From NCBI GenBank assembly GCA_013215505.1, contig JABSQZ010000009.1, positions 62,001 through 126,000 on the forward strand: 64,000 nucleotides of DNA. The letters are read 5' to 3'. A program made the translations under genes and the position numbers. The notes below the pieces were generated by a model. The model was not told the origin of the DNA. It ran no database searches and was given only the letters and a program-made list of their open reading frames with translations. This DNA comes from Oceanospirillaceae bacterium. Lineage in GTDB: Bacteria > Pseudomonadota > Gammaproteobacteria > Pseudomonadales > Balneatricaceae. Positions 1-8,630 of this stretch are shown in pieces; the first letter of the stretch is position 1; each line of letters begins with the position of its first letter.

Positions 1-125
1 CTGTGATCGAATAGCGGCGGCCCTGGATGACGGTATAGTATGGGTGAATTGCTCGCTTTCGAAATTTGTTCAGGCTCCTTGGAGGGCGAAAACGCAGTGG
101 TATAGGCCGTGAACTTGGACCTTGA
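1..125 (+). pseudogene. C-terminal remnant of a betaine-aldehyde-type aldehyde dehydrogenase
   Basis: Reading from base 2, the frame gives GIVWVNCSLSKFVQAPW, which matches the conserved region near the C terminus of NAD-dependent aldehyde dehydrogenases of the betaine aldehyde dehydrogenase group (typically GxVWVNxxxxxxxQAPWGGxKxSGxGRELG). After APW the expected continuation GGRKRSGIGRELG is present but in a different frame, so there is a frameshift at about 78-86, and the frame ends at a TGA at 123-125. The usual last 20 to 30 residues are missing and the sequence runs directly into the short repeats that follow. The rest of the gene lies outside the window, so I cannot say how much survives upstream. 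What is seen is the family match, frame change and early end; that it is dead is inferred. Confidence 0.75.
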
Positions 126-127
126 AA

Positions 128-200
128 CAGGAATCAGGAATCAGGAAACAGGAAACAAGAATCAGGAATCAGGAAACAGGAAACTGGAAACAGGAAAACT
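128..200. repeat. Tandem 28-bp repeat built from 7-bp CAGGAAT/CAGGAAA units
   Basis: Two consecutive 28-bp copies (128-155 and 156-183) differ at one base, and a partial third copy follows. Each copy is itself made of 7-mers CAGGAAT or CAGGAAA, so this is a low-complexity minisatellite. It begins three bases after the stop of the aldehyde dehydrogenase remnant. Confidence 0.9.
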
Positions 201-463
201 ATTTGAGCAGCAAACAGATAACTCGCTATCACTGCGCGCAGCCCTAAGGTGGTATCAGCAGCGAGAGATAAAAAATTAGCGCTCAAAATGCACTCATTAG
301 TTGAATCTGCTGTGCCTGGCTGACTTTCCTGTGCAGACTATTTATGGTCGCCCAATGTCAATAAATAGCTGCAAGAGAGAGTCACAATGGCAATCTATCA
401 GTGCTCTATTGTACAAGTAAATTGCTAAGGTTTTCCTGGGAAAGGTTACCTATTATATTCAGT
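201..463. other. Intergenic region downstream of the LacI-family gene
   Basis: This stretch lies between the repeat and the end of the minus-strand regulator gene. I see no open frame with family resemblance, no RNA gene and no clear terminator hairpin. Confidence 0.5.
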
Positions 464-1489
464 CTAATTGAGCTTCATGGCAACAGATGATCGAATGACC
501 AGGTCGGGTTCGATCAGTAAGGTGCGCCCGGCTTTTCCTGGTTCTTTGATTCGTTCTATTAATGCCGTGACTGCCATGGTTGCCAGTGTGTCTTTGGGCT
601 GATTAATGGTGGTTAACGGTGGGTTGAAGTGCGCCGAAAAAGAAATGTTATCGTAGCCAATGATAGAGAGTTGTTCAGGTATTTTAACCCCGGATTGTTG
701 AGCTTCACTGATGGCGCCCAGTGCCATCATGTCATTGCTGATGAATACTGCACTAGGTTTATCTGCGAGGGCCAACATCTGCCGGATCGCGCTCTTGCCA
801 CCTTCACACTCAAAATTTGATTGGATAATCCACTGTGAATTTATCCGGTGACCCGCTTCTTGCATGGCTTTCTTGAATCCCTCAAAGCGCTGTATTGCCG
901 GTAACTTTTTAGAGGGGCCACCAATGTAACCAATATCTGCATGGCCGCATTCGATCAAATGCTGGGTTGCCATGTAGCCGCCGAGAAATGAGTTGTCTTG
1001 AATGCGGTCGAGGTAATCATCGGTCGGACCCCAGTCCATGACCACCATCGGTAAATTTCGTTGTGCGGTCAAAGTCTTAAACAAATCATGGTCATATTCG
1101 GTACACATCACCAAGATTCCATCGATACGCTTTTGCACTAGCATTTTCAGATAGGAGTCGGTTTTTTCAGGATCCCCGTCGGTGTTACAGAGCACTAGAT
1201 TGTATCCTGCTGCGTAACAGTTCTTTTCTACGGCTTTGATCAGCTCGGCGTAAAACGGGTTGAGAGTGGTAGTGACTAACATGCCTAAGCTTTTGGTGCT
1301 CTTCACTTTGAGGCTGCGTGCAACTGCGCTGGGTGCGTAATTCAGGTCTGCAACTGCGTCTAAAACCGATTTTTTGGCATCTTTAGAGACAAAGCGAGTA
1401 GCGTTTAATACATGAGAAACGGTTGTAGTTGAGACCTTTGCCTGTCTTGCCACATCTTTGATGGTAACCGACAATGTGTTCTGCTCCAC
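464..1489 (-). CDS. rbsR: LacI-family transcriptional regulator of the ribose operon (RbsR-like)
   Basis: The 341-residue protein has the LacI-family layout: an N-terminal helix-turn-helix (residues about 11-31, KDVARQAKVSTTTVSHVLN), the hinge helix (YAPSAVARSLK, 51-61), then a periplasmic-binding-protein-like effector domain to the end. The family represses sugar operons and releases DNA when the sugar binds. It is the last gene downstream of rbsDACB on the same strand, 380 bp after rbsB, so it may belong to the same transcript or have its own promoter. RbsR is chosen from context and overall similarity; the effector was not determined. Likely targets are the LacI-type sites at 5724-5747 upstream of rbsD. 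No ribokinase gene accompanies the cluster. Confidence 0.85.
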   Translation of the reverse strand: MEQNTLSVTIKDVARQAKVSTTTVSHVLNATRFVSKDAKKSVLDAVADLNYAPSAVARSLKVKSTKSLGMLVTTTLNPFYAELIKAVEKNCYAAGYNLVLCNTDGDPEKTDSYLKMLVQKRIDGILVMCTEYDHDLFKTLTAQRNLPMVVMDWGPTDDYLDRIQDNSFLGGYMATQHLIECGHADIGYIGGPSKKLPAIQRFEGFKKAMQEAGHRINSQWIIQSNFECEGGKSAIRQMLALADKPSAVFISNDMMALGAISEAQQSGVKIPEQLSIIGYDNISFSAHFNPPLTTINQPKDTLATMAVTALIERIKEPGKAGRTLLIEPDLVIRSSVAMKLN

Positions 1490-1868
1490 TGTTAATTGAT
1501 AGATTGATTTTCAAGGGCGGTAGTCACTGCTTACCGTCTTAAAACTGCAGCTTTTGCAACAAATTTGTCACCAATAAAACTATAGCGACCAGAGAAATAT
1601 GCATTGCAGCCGCCATGTGTGCGTCTCGCAGCGAAGCTGCTAGCAATGCGCTATTAAACAATCTCAGGCAGTAGCTGCATCTACAATCTTTAGCTTAAAA
1701 CCGACCCAGATTCTAGCATGACCTTGTTCACTGAACCAAACTGAACCAAACTGAACCAAACTGAACGGGAAGTTAAGCCGATGATTGACTGTCTGGTTCC
1801 CTTAGTCTGAAGCTAAAGTGGGCTCGCAACTTCGAGTTACGAGTCCGGTTGTTTATAACAGTTGTTAA
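1490..1868. other. Gap between rbsB and the LacI-family gene
   Basis: This 379-bp gap holds a 10-bp tandem repeat (1731-1770) and an imperfect hairpin (CTCG-AACT/AGTT-CGAG, 1823-1843) just beyond the rbsB stop. The hairpin lacks a clear T-run, so whether it ends the rbs transcript is unclear. No convincing ORF was seen. Confidence 0.5.
1731..1770. repeat. Tandem repeat of CTGAACCAAA
   Basis: Three perfect 10-bp copies (1731-1740, 1741-1750, 1751-1760) and a decayed fourth (CTGAACGGGA). Spacing of one helical turn puts each copy on the same DNA face, but no protein is known from this sequence to bind it. Confidence 0.9.
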
Positions 1869-2756
1869 TTAGTTGATGACCTGTAGAGGAACGGGAACGT
1901 AAGCCGCTACTTTTTTGCCGTTTAGAGTATCGACTGCAGCTTGAACACCCAGTGCACCAATCAGAGCCGGTTGTTGACCAACAGTAGCCCCCATGTCACC
2001 GGCCTTGACCGCTGTAATACCTTCATCGGTACCGTCAAAACCAATAATCAGAACATTTTTACCAGCAGCTTTAATGGCCCTTAAAGCGCCCAGTGCCATC
2101 TCGTCATTCTGGGCGAACACGGCTGCCACATCAGGATGAGCTGTCAATAAATTTTCCATTACATTCAGCCCTTTAGCGCGATCGAAATCGGCAGGTTGGG
2201 TCGCTAACAATTCAAAGCTGTTAGCTGTAACTGCCTGCATAAAACCTTCGCCTCGCTCCTTTGCCGCGGATGTGCCGGCAATACCTTCCAATTGAATTAT
2301 TTTAGCACCCTTGCCCAATTTGCCAGCAATGTAATCACCGGCCATTTTACCGCCAGCTACGTTATCTGATGCAATGTGAGAGACCACCTCTCCTCTGACC
2401 GCACCGCGATCCAAGGTTAATACAGGAATACCGGCGCGATTTGCGATTTTAATGGCATTACCCACAGCATCAGAGTTAGCTGGGTTAATTAAGATAGCGG
2501 CGACTTTTTTTATCACCAGATCTTCAATGTTTGATAATTCTTTAGCGGGGTCATTATTAGAATCTAAAACGACTAGCTCATAACCTAATTCGGCCGCTTT
2601 CTTTTCTGCGCCTTCTTTCATAGAGACGAAGAATGGGTTGTTTAGCGTGGAGACCACTAGAGCCAGTTTTCCGTCAGCTGCCTGAGCGCTAAAAGAAAAA
2701 GTTAAAGCGGCGACTGCGGCGATTGCCGATACAGCGGTAAATATTTTTTTCATCAC
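1869..2756 (-). CDS. rbsB: Ribose ABC transporter, periplasmic substrate-binding protein
   Basis: This 295-residue protein starts with a clear Sec signal peptide (lysines at 3-4, hydrophobic run, AQA cleavage near 26). It continues with the type I periplasmic binding fold of Rbs[15 protein letters not shown], the [11 protein letters not shown] region, [11 protein letters not shown] and [10 protein letters not shown]. In the family these residues bind D-ribose or a related sugar. The protein would deliver the sugar to RbsC/RbsA in the inner membrane. It sits 21 bp after rbsC and is the last transport gene of rbsDACB. The codon after the first ATG is also ATG, so the start could be one residue later. 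Ribose as substrate is inferred from the family and from rbsD in the operon. Confidence 0.93.
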   Translation of the reverse strand: MMKKIFTAVSAIAAVAALTFSFSAQAADGKLALVVSTLNNPFFVSMKEGAEKKAAELGYELVVLDSNNDPAKELSNIEDLVIKKVAAILINPANSDAVGNAIKIANRAGIPVLTLDRGAVRGEVVSHIASDNVAGGKMAGDYIAGKLGKGAKIIQLEGIAGTSAAKERGEGFMQAVTANSFELLATQPADFDRAKGLNVMENLLTAHPDVAAVFAQNDEMALGALRAIKAAGKNVLIIGFDGTDEGITAVKAGDMGATVGQQPALIGALGVQAAVDTLNGKKVAAYVPVPLQVIN

Positions 2757-2777
2757 GTTTATCCTTTTTGTTTTTTG

Positions 2778-3773
2778 TTATTTATTGCGATTGTCAACGA
2801 TAACGGCCAACAAGATGACCGATGCTTTGGCAAGCATTTGGTAATAGGAAGATACATCTAGCAGGTTTAGCGCATTGTTAAGAAAACCAATAATCAATGC
2901 GCCAATCAGCGTGCCCATAATTCGGCCGCGTCCTCCCATCAGGCTGGTACCTCCCAATACCACCGCCGCGATTGCGTCTAGCTCATAACCTAAACCGGCA
3001 GTCGGTTGGGCAGAGGACAGTCGTGCGGTGATAATAATACTGGCGATTGCGGCGGTTAAACCGCAAAGTGAATAGACAATTATTTTAATCCGATTAACAT
3101 TGATACCGGATAGTCGGGTAGCATCTTCATTGCCGCCCAGGGCATAGATATGCCGTCCGGTACGAGTGTGATTGAGTAGATACCAGCCGATAGCAAAGAT
3201 AGACACCATAATCCAGACGGGTACAGGTACGCCGAGCAGGTAACCTGTACCCAACCAGCTGAACATATCCGCATTTTCGGTATAACCGGTTGAGATGGGA
3301 CGGCCATCGGTGAAAACCATAGTTACGCCGCGCAGCGCAGTCATAGTCACCAGAGTGGCGATAAAGGGCTGCACTTTTCCCTGGGCGACAATTACGCCGC
3401 TCATTGCACCTAATACAAGGCCAGAAAACAGAGTGATAATAACTGCCAGAACCACGTTTACTTCCTGGGCAATAAGGCTGGCTGCAAAGGCGCCACTAAG
3501 AGCCAGAACTGCGCCAACACTCAAATCAATGCCCGCAGTAATAATTACCATGGTCATGCCCACCGCGATAATAGCGTTTACCGAGGTTTGTCTGAGTGTA
3601 TTCAGCATGTTATCTACGCTGAAAAAATTTGGGCTGATGAACGACACAACGGCGATTAACAGCAATAGCGCAATCAGCGATTTCTCTTGAAAGAGCCAGG
3701 CTTTGCTAAACAGTTTGATCTCGGTGTCTTGATTCTGGGTGGCGATCTTTGTCGTCGCACTGTTCGTGGTCAT
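2778..3773 (-). CDS. rbsC: Ribose ABC transporter permease
   Basis: The 331-residue protein is highly hydrophobic with many predicted membrane segments and matches the RbsC/XylH/AraH permease family. Recognisable blocks are the [17 protein letters not shown] segment early on, DGRPISTGY in the middle and [15 protein letters not shown] near residue 280. It forms the membrane channel for the sugar delivered by RbsB and is energised by RbsA. Its ATG overlaps the end of rbsA by four bases, which suggests translational coupling. Confidence 0.93.
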   Translation of the reverse strand: MTTNSATTKIATQNQDTEIKLFSKAWLFQEKSLIALLLLIAVVSFISPNFFSVDNMLNTLRQTSVNAIIAVGMTMVIITAGIDLSVGAVLALSGAFAASLIAQEVNVVLAVIITLFSGLVLGAMSGVIVAQGKVQPFIATLVTMTALRGVTMVFTDGRPISTGYTENADMFSWLGTGYLLGVPVPVWIMVSIFAIGWYLLNHTRTGRHIYALGGNEDATRLSGINVNRIKIIVYSLCGLTAAIASIIITARLSSAQPTAGLGYELDAIAAVVLGGTSLMGGRGRIMGTLIGALIIGFLNNALNLLDVSSYYQMLAKASVILLAVIVDNRNK

Positions 3774-5269
3774 GCTAGTTCCTCTGCTTTTTTGCCAACG
3801 GCGGCTGCCATCAATAATTCCTGATTGGCTTGTTCTCTGCTGAATTCACCACTTAGTTTACCCATGCACATCACGACAATGCGGTCACTCATGCCAAGAA
3901 TCTCCGGCATGTCAGAAGAAACCAGGATTATGGCCATGCCATCACGTCTGAAGCGATTGATTAGTTGATAGATCTCCTGTCGTGCCCCGACATCTACTCC
4001 CCGGGTTGGCTCATCCAGGATCAATACTTTGGGTTGTTTCATCACGCCTTTAGCAATGGCAACTTTTTGTTGATTACCCCCGGATAAATTTTTGATTATC
4101 TGGTTTTGACCGGGGGTTTTAATACGAAATAGGTCAATAAATTTTTGCACTGCTTGCTTTTCTTTCCGGTGTTCAATGCGGCCGGAAGAAGTACAAAATT
4201 CCGCGAGACTGCTTAAACTCATATTTTCTTTTACCGACATGCTTAATACTAAACCATCGGCTTTCCGGTCTTCAGAAACGTAGGAAATCCCGGCCGTCAG
4301 GGCGTCCTTAGGGGAACGCAGATTGAGAGTCTGACCATTGAGTATCACTTCACCAGAGCGTATTTGTGCATCGCCATAAATTAATTTCATCAGCTCGGTT
4401 CGCCCCGCACCCATCAATCCGGAAAAGCCGAGAATCTCGCCACTTCTCAGGGAAAAGCTTGCATCTACAACACCGTTTCCACAAAGATTATTGACCTGCA
4501 GACAGACTTCACCCAGCTCTAAATCGACTTGCGGGAACTGATCGTCCAGTGAGCGGCCAACCATTTTTTCGATAATCAGATCTTCGGTTAAATCCGCGAC
4601 CGGTGTTTGTTCAATAAATTCACCATCCCGAAAGATAGTGACGTCGTCGCAGATGCGAAAAATTTCTTTTAGCCGGTGAGAAATATAGACAATCCCCTGA
4701 CCTTGCTCCCGAAGCTGCTGGATTACCTGAAATAAACTGTCCGTTTCTGTATCAGTTAGCGCGTCGGTAGGCTCATCCATAATGATTACCTTAGACTGGA
4801 AAGACAGCGCCTTGGCAATCTCCACCATTTGTTGCTCGCCGATACTTAAGTTGCCAAGTCGGGTGCGCGGGTGATGTTTTATATTTAAGCGTTGCAGCAG
4901 CTTTTCAACATCCGCATATAATTGCTGCCACTGTATTTTCCCGTAGCGGGTCGGCTCTCGGCCGAGGAAAATATTCTCGGCGATACTCAGTTCCTGAATC
5001 AGGTTAAGTTCCTGATGAATAATGCTGATGCCCTGATCCTGGGAATCTTTAGGGCCGCGAAATTGAACGGCTGTGCCCTGATATTCTATCAATCCGGCAT
5101 CGGGTTGATAGATGCCTGTTAACACTTTCATCATGGTGGATTTTCCGGCGCCGTTCTCGCCCACTAATGCCATGACTTTTCCACAATAAACATTCAGGCT
5201 AGCGCGGTTTAAGGCTTTGACGCTGGGAAAGGATTTATCAATATCTTGGAGTTTCAAAATAGGCTGCAT
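3770..5269 (-). CDS. rbsA: Ribose ABC transporter, double ATP-binding subunit
   Basis: The 499-residue protein contains two fused ABC ATPase domains, as in RbsA/MglA/XylG. Domain 1 has a Walker A (GENGAGKS, 37-44), the signature LSIGEQQM and the Walker B region [11 protein letters not shown]. Domain 2 has the usual degenerate P-loop (GLMGAGRTE), signature LSGGNQQK and [12 protein letters not shown]. In the family the second site is weakly active or inactive. It powers import through RbsC. It lies 12 bp after rbsD and overlaps rbsC, so all are one operon. Confidence 0.94.
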   Translation of the reverse strand: MQPILKLQDIDKSFPSVKALNRASLNVYCGKVMALVGENGAGKSTMMKVLTGIYQPDAGLIEYQGTAVQFRGPKDSQDQGISIIHQELNLIQELSIAENIFLGREPTRYGKIQWQQLYADVEKLLQRLNIKHHPRTRLGNLSIGEQQMVEIAKALSFQSKVIIMDEPTDALTDTETDSLFQVIQQLREQGQGIVYISHRLKEIFRICDDVTIFRDGEFIEQTPVADLTEDLIIEKMVGRSLDDQFPQVDLELGEVCLQVNNLCGNGVVDASFSLRSGEILGFSGLMGAGRTELMKLIYGDAQIRSGEVILNGQTLNLRSPKDALTAGISYVSEDRKADGLVLSMSVKENMSLSSLAEFCTSSGRIEHRKEKQAVQKFIDLFRIKTPGQNQIIKNLSGGNQQKVAIAKGVMKQPKVLILDEPTRGVDVGARQEIYQLINRFRRDGMAIILVSSDMPEILGMSDRIVVMCMGKLSGEFSREQANQELLMAAAVGKKAEELA

Positions 5270-5281
5270 CAGAATAACACC

Positions 5282-5689
5282 TTAAAAAACCACGCCAGAT
5301 TGCAAAATAATATTGGCGAAAGGGGTATATTCACCTGTTCGCACAATGGCCTGGCTGTTGCTTGTCTGAGCTTTAAGTTCACTATGACTGAGCAGAGAAA
5401 TAGCTACAGGGTGATTCTGCTTATCAATAACAGCCATAAGTCGCTGATAGAATTGCGGACTCTGTGTTTCACATTCCTGGGCAATGATCACCGACTCAAC
5501 CTGCAACTCACTAAATACTGCTTCAAGCACAGACAGCAGTGGCGGCAGGTTCTGGCTAATCGCCAAATCTATTCTGGGTGTGGATTTAGGAATAGGTAAA
5601 CCAGCATCACAAATGGTCAACTCATCTAAGTGGCCCATTCGAGCAATGACAGCTGTTAATTCAGAGTTTATTAATCTCGATTTTTTCAT
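5282..5689 (-). CDS. rbsD: D-ribose pyranase
   Basis: The 135-residue protein is close to the usual RbsD length (139 in E. coli). It shows the family signature from residue about 17: MGHLDELTICDAGLPIP, containing the catalytic histidine region, and a C-terminal TGEYTPFANIIL motif. RbsD interconverts beta-pyranose and beta-furanose forms of ribose so that the sugar can enter metabolism through ribokinase. It is the first gene of the minus-strand operon and lies just downstream of the tandem LacI-type operators. The operon lacks rbsK, so the kinase must be encoded elsewhere or the pathway differs. Confidence 0.93.
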   Translation of the reverse strand: MKKSRLINSELTAVIARMGHLDELTICDAGLPIPKSTPRIDLAISQNLPPLLSVLEAVFSELQVESVIIAQECETQSPQFYQRLMAVIDKQNHPVAISLLSHSELKAQTSNSQAIVRTGEYTPFANIILQSGVVF

Positions 5690-5723
5690 CGGATCTCTTT
5701 TTTATTGTTTTGAAAACAAAATA

Positions 5724-5747
5724 GCAAACGGTTGCGCAATCGTTTGC
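5724..5747. promoter_or_regulatory. Two abutting LacI-family operators upstream of rbsD
   Basis: Two adjacent 12-bp sites, GCAAACGGTTGC (5724-5735) and GCAATCGTTTGC (5736-5747), each have the central CG and partial dyad typical of LacI-family operators. Together they form a near-perfect 26-bp inverted repeat (5723-5748) with one mismatched pair. The site lies about 35 bp upstream of the rbsD start codon, a natural position for the regulator encoded at the end of the operon. Binding is inferred. Confidence 0.8.
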
Positions 5748-5748
5748 T

Positions 5749-6296
5749 TAGTATGCATCGGGCTAAAAAAATGTCAATGATAGCGGCGCAATGAGTGTGC
5801 TGCAGACCTTGCTTAAGCTAATCGGTGAGCTATGATTTATTGAGTTTATCTTTTGGGTATAAGGACTGATAAAAACAATAAATTGTTATTATTTATAGGC
5901 TTATGTGAAGCTGCAGGCTGTTGTGCAAGGTTGGTGAAGTTTATAAAAAAAAGTAAAATTAATTTTAAAGGAGTGCAAAATATTTGTAACAATGGACAGA
6001 GGTTGGTTTTATTTAGGAGAATAAACATACAGTCGATTAAGAGCCGATTAATACTCGTCAAACATTAATCTATTTAACACATGATTTAGTGCGTTTGCTA
6101 TATCTTTGGCCATTACTATTAATGATTGCACAGCTTTAATTTACTTCGCAGTAACAGCTGTCGCCACGCTCTGCTGGGTTATTTCAGCAAGCTGTATATT
6201 TAAACCCAAGCGATGCAGAAGGAACTAGCTAATATAGCAATAACCTCTGCATTATTCTTGTCGCTCACACTCGTTATTACTAAATCTGACAGTGCT
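5749..6296. other. AT-rich intergenic region upstream of the rbs operon
   Basis: Apart from the rbs control region at its left end, this stretch is AT-rich. It has two overlapping 71-codon open frames on opposite strands (about 5846-6068) that show no family resemblance and look like chance frames. No RNA gene or repeat was recognised. Confidence 0.4.
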
Positions 6297-6629
6297 TTAG
6301 TGCTTTAAATAGCTTTTATTATCCGTTATCACCCGGGCAATACAAGCGCGCATAGACAAGCTATTTTTGACAAAGACGATGCTCACTTCAATTCCATCGT
6401 CGATAACTATGGCATGTTTATGAGTAACTGCAGTGGCCTTAGAATAGCTGTTGATATGCAGCTCCCCCTTCTTATATCGATAAGCATTTTTGCTGTAGCC
6501 AGCGCTCATTAGACGCTCGGCAATGCCTGCGTCCAATACTTGTGATTGCGCTAACAAAGCCTTGCTGTACCTAGTGGCATCTTTATAACCAGTGGCAAGG
6601 TCAAAAAAGTAATGCACGGAATCTGCCAT
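6297..6629 (-). CDS. Hypothetical protein, 110 residues
   Basis: I do not recognise a family. The predicted protein is soluble, without signal peptide or membrane segment, with an N-terminal DSVHYFFDLATGYKDATRYSK helix-like region and a mixed C-terminal half (KHAIVIDDGIEVSIVFVKN). It sits alone in a gene-poor stretch between the rbs operon and an RTX-like relic, so it may be an orphan accessory gene. The ribosome-binding site is weak. Coding status is uncertain, but the residue composition is more protein-like than the surrounding chance frames. Confidence 0.45.
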   Translation of the reverse strand: MADSVHYFFDLATGYKDATRYSKALLAQSQVLDAGIAERLMSAGYSKNAYRYKKGELHINSYSKATAVTHKHAIVIDDGIEVSIVFVKNSLSMRACIARVITDNKSYLKH

Positions 6630-7225
6630 ATTGTTGGGATCTCTGTAGTAAGCGTGATTGAACTTGCATATTTTGCTGCTAGTAGTCTGCTAAATCAAGA
6701 GCTTAAACTCTGTTGTCGATAATTACTGAGCAGTCGTTGTTTGCCTTCGCAGGTAGTAGCTAGGGTGATCTCTATCAAGACCGTTTACTTGGCAGTTACG
6801 CATTGGATAAATAGTTAGCGACTCCAGCCGATGATTATATAGTGGCGAGTGCCAGCGGGAAATTGTATCCTTGCGGGCAGAGATAATGATCAGGTATTTA
6901 TCGGTTCCGGCAATGACTTTGACTGCATTACTAATGGCAGTGATAGCTCAGCTAACGACCTGCTCGATGGTAATGCGGGTATAGATTAGCTGTTTGCGGG
7001 GCGCGGTCGAAGGGATAGTTGTATCAATGGCATCAAGATGTCGGGCTGTGAATTGTAAATAAGCTCTCTTACTAAGACTATATTTTGCATCGTTCAGGTA
7101 CAATGTGGTCTTTTTTTATATTCTAGAACAAAGATATATCTTTAAGACTGAATCAGCAGTAGCTCACGGATGTAACTGGCATCAGCGTATTTTGCCAGTA
7201 GTAGAACGATCATTAAGGATTGAAG
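6630..7225. other. Gene-poor stretch with RTX-like relic
   Basis: Between the 110-residue hypothetical gene and the small paralogue pair there is no intact gene. The only recognisable content is the RTX-like remnant at 6873-7058 and, from about 7100, the leader shared with the second paralogue. Confidence 0.5.
6873..7058 (+). pseudogene. Relic of a hemolysin-type (RTX) calcium-binding repeat protein
   Basis: Translated from 6873 the frame gives AGRDNDQVFIGSGNDFD, then ANDLLDGNAGID, a TAG stop at 6987-6989, then LFAGRGRRD, and ends at a TAA (7056-7058). The spacing of G-x-G-N-D, N-D-x-L-D-G-N-x-G-x-D and L-F-A-G-x-G resembles the nonapeptide repeats of RTX proteins and the usual hydrophobic step. 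A further repeat-like phrase (DDYIVASASG) lies just upstream in another frame, which suggests a frameshift. There is no start codon or secretion signal. The match is by pattern only; the repeat is degenerate. Confidence 0.55.
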
Positions 7226-7630
7226 ATGTACCCAGCACATGGTCTGCACAAGATCGAACTGAAAGATAATATTTTGACTGTTGAAGCCAAGGGCCCATTC
7301 AACGATGAACAAGTGCAAAACTATCATGTACAACTGCTGAGTGCTTTAAGTGGTATCTGTGGCCAATGGGGGCAGTTAAACCTGTTGCATCAAGATTGTT
7401 TATTTACCCCGCAAGCGGAGCGGGCTATGTATCAGACTATTAAGCTTCGCAAGCAGCGCGGTATTTGTGCCATCGCCGTGGTGTTTATCAACCCGGGCCC
7501 GAATTCAATTACCGAGCAACAGCTCACCCGCATCTATCAGCACTTTAATATTGCCCACGCCTATTTTATTAATGAAAATGACGCCTTAATTTGGTTAAAC
7601 ACTCAATTAGCGATGCAGCAGGCGAATTAA
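7226..7630 (+). CDS. Small paralogous protein A, possible SpoIIAA/STAS-like fold
   Basis: The start is taken as ATG 7226, because AAGGA at 7215-7219 is correctly spaced from it; a TTG at 7220 is too close. The 134-residue protein begins HGLHKIELKDNILTVEAKG and alternates beta-like and helix-like stretches (GICAIAVVF, NIAHAYFINENDALIWL). This resembles the SpoIIAA/STAS-like family, which binds regulatory partners or lipids, but that placement is weak. It is clearly homologous along its whole length to the next gene (7936-8352), with about two thirds of positions identical by eye. No signal peptide or membrane segment. The function is unknown. Confidence 0.8.
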   Translation: MYPAHGLHKIELKDNILTVEAKGPFNDEQVQNYHVQLLSALSGICGQWGQLNLLHQDCLFTPQAERAMYQTIKLRKQRGICAIAVVFINPGPNSITEQQLTRIYQHFNIAHAYFINENDALIWLNTQLAMQQAN

Positions 7631-7935
7631 CTTCTCACTCTGTTGGTCGTGAGTACAACTTTCTATGCAAAGCTCTTGGATGAATCTATCGCCAGCGCAG
7701 ATAAATTCAACCCTGGCAGATAGATATAAACCTTGCCAGACAACCCCTGCTAAATAACAGACAATGCAGTATCACGTCTCACAGTCGCAAAAGACTAGAT
7801 GCTTCTTCTTTAGGCTGAAATGTAGTCTTATTTACTATTTTATAACAAACGTCTAGCCTTTAAAATTAAAGCAGTAGCGGCTTCGGATGTACTTGTTACT
7901 TACGTATTTGAGCAATTTCAAGAAGAGTAGTTGAG
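7631..7935. other. Gap between the two small paralogues
   Basis: No ORF of interest. The last 130 bp or so (from about 7800) resemble the sequence preceding the first paralogue, including GCAGTAGC and CGGATGTA blocks, so the leader was part of the duplication. Confidence 0.6.
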
Positions 7936-8352
7936 ATGATGAATGATGTAGCACATGGTCTGCACAGGATCGAATTCAAAGATAAGATTTTGACTGTTGA
8001 AGCCAGGGGGCCTTTTAACGAGCAACAAGTACAGAATTATCAGGCCCAATTACAAGAAGTGTTAAGTAAGGTCAAAGGGCATTGGGGGCAGTTAACACTG
8101 TTGCATCAAGATTGTATATTTACTCCGCAAGCCGAGCGGGAAATGTACCACACTATCAAGTTACGTAAACAGCGTGGGGTGTGTGCCATAGCCGTAGTGT
8201 TTATCGATACAGCGCCAACCGGGCTTGTCGAACAACAGCTAACCCGTTTATATCAACAGTTTAATATTATGCACGCCTATTTTATCGATGCAGATGCCGC
8301 CTTAGTTTGGCTAGAAGCTCAAGTCGCTATATCTTCTCCCAATTCGCGCTAA
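7936..8352 (+). CDS. Small paralogous protein B, possible SpoIIAA/STAS-like fold
   Basis: The 138-residue protein aligns without large gaps to the preceding gene: HGLHRIEFKDKILTVEARG, GHWGQLTLLHQDCIFTPQAE, TIKLRKQRGVCAIAVVF and MHAYFIDADAALVWLEAQ. Most differences are conservative, which suggests purifying selection on both copies and argues that both are real genes. The start ATG 7936 is followed immediately by a second ATG at 7939. The two genes are 305 bp apart, each with its own leader, so they are probably transcribed separately. Function unknown; no catalytic motif is evident apart from a conserved HQDC segment. Confidence 0.8.
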   Translation: MMNDVAHGLHRIEFKDKILTVEARGPFNEQQVQNYQAQLQEVLSKVKGHWGQLTLLHQDCIFTPQAEREMYHTIKLRKQRGVCAIAVVFIDTAPTGLVEQQLTRLYQQFNIMHAYFIDADAALVWLEAQVAISSPNSR

Positions 8353-8630
8353 ATATCAGCATTAAGTCTTCTGCTATATTCTTTTCTAAGCTCTAATCAT
8401 CTGTAATCTATAAGATTTATTGCTATTCTTGGCTGGCGGAGTGTCATTAGGTGAAAATCTTACAGATTAATAATGATTGCTAATTAGAATGATATTGATG
8501 TTGTGATTGTTAATATTGTAAAACGTGCTAAGTGATACTGACAGTGATCGCCAAGCTCCATACTGCAATTTTAAATGTTGCTGTAGCTAGAGAATAGGCT
8601 TTAAAGCCGACTGTAGGTTCCCAGAATGTT

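Noticed and set aside
128-200. Repeats resembling a short CRISPR array
   Set aside because: The 28-bp copies are directly adjacent with no spacers and are built from 7-mers, and there are no cas genes in the window.
5846-6068. Two overlapping 71-codon frames on opposite strands
   Set aside because: AT-rich, no ribosome-binding site of note, no family resemblance; chance frames.
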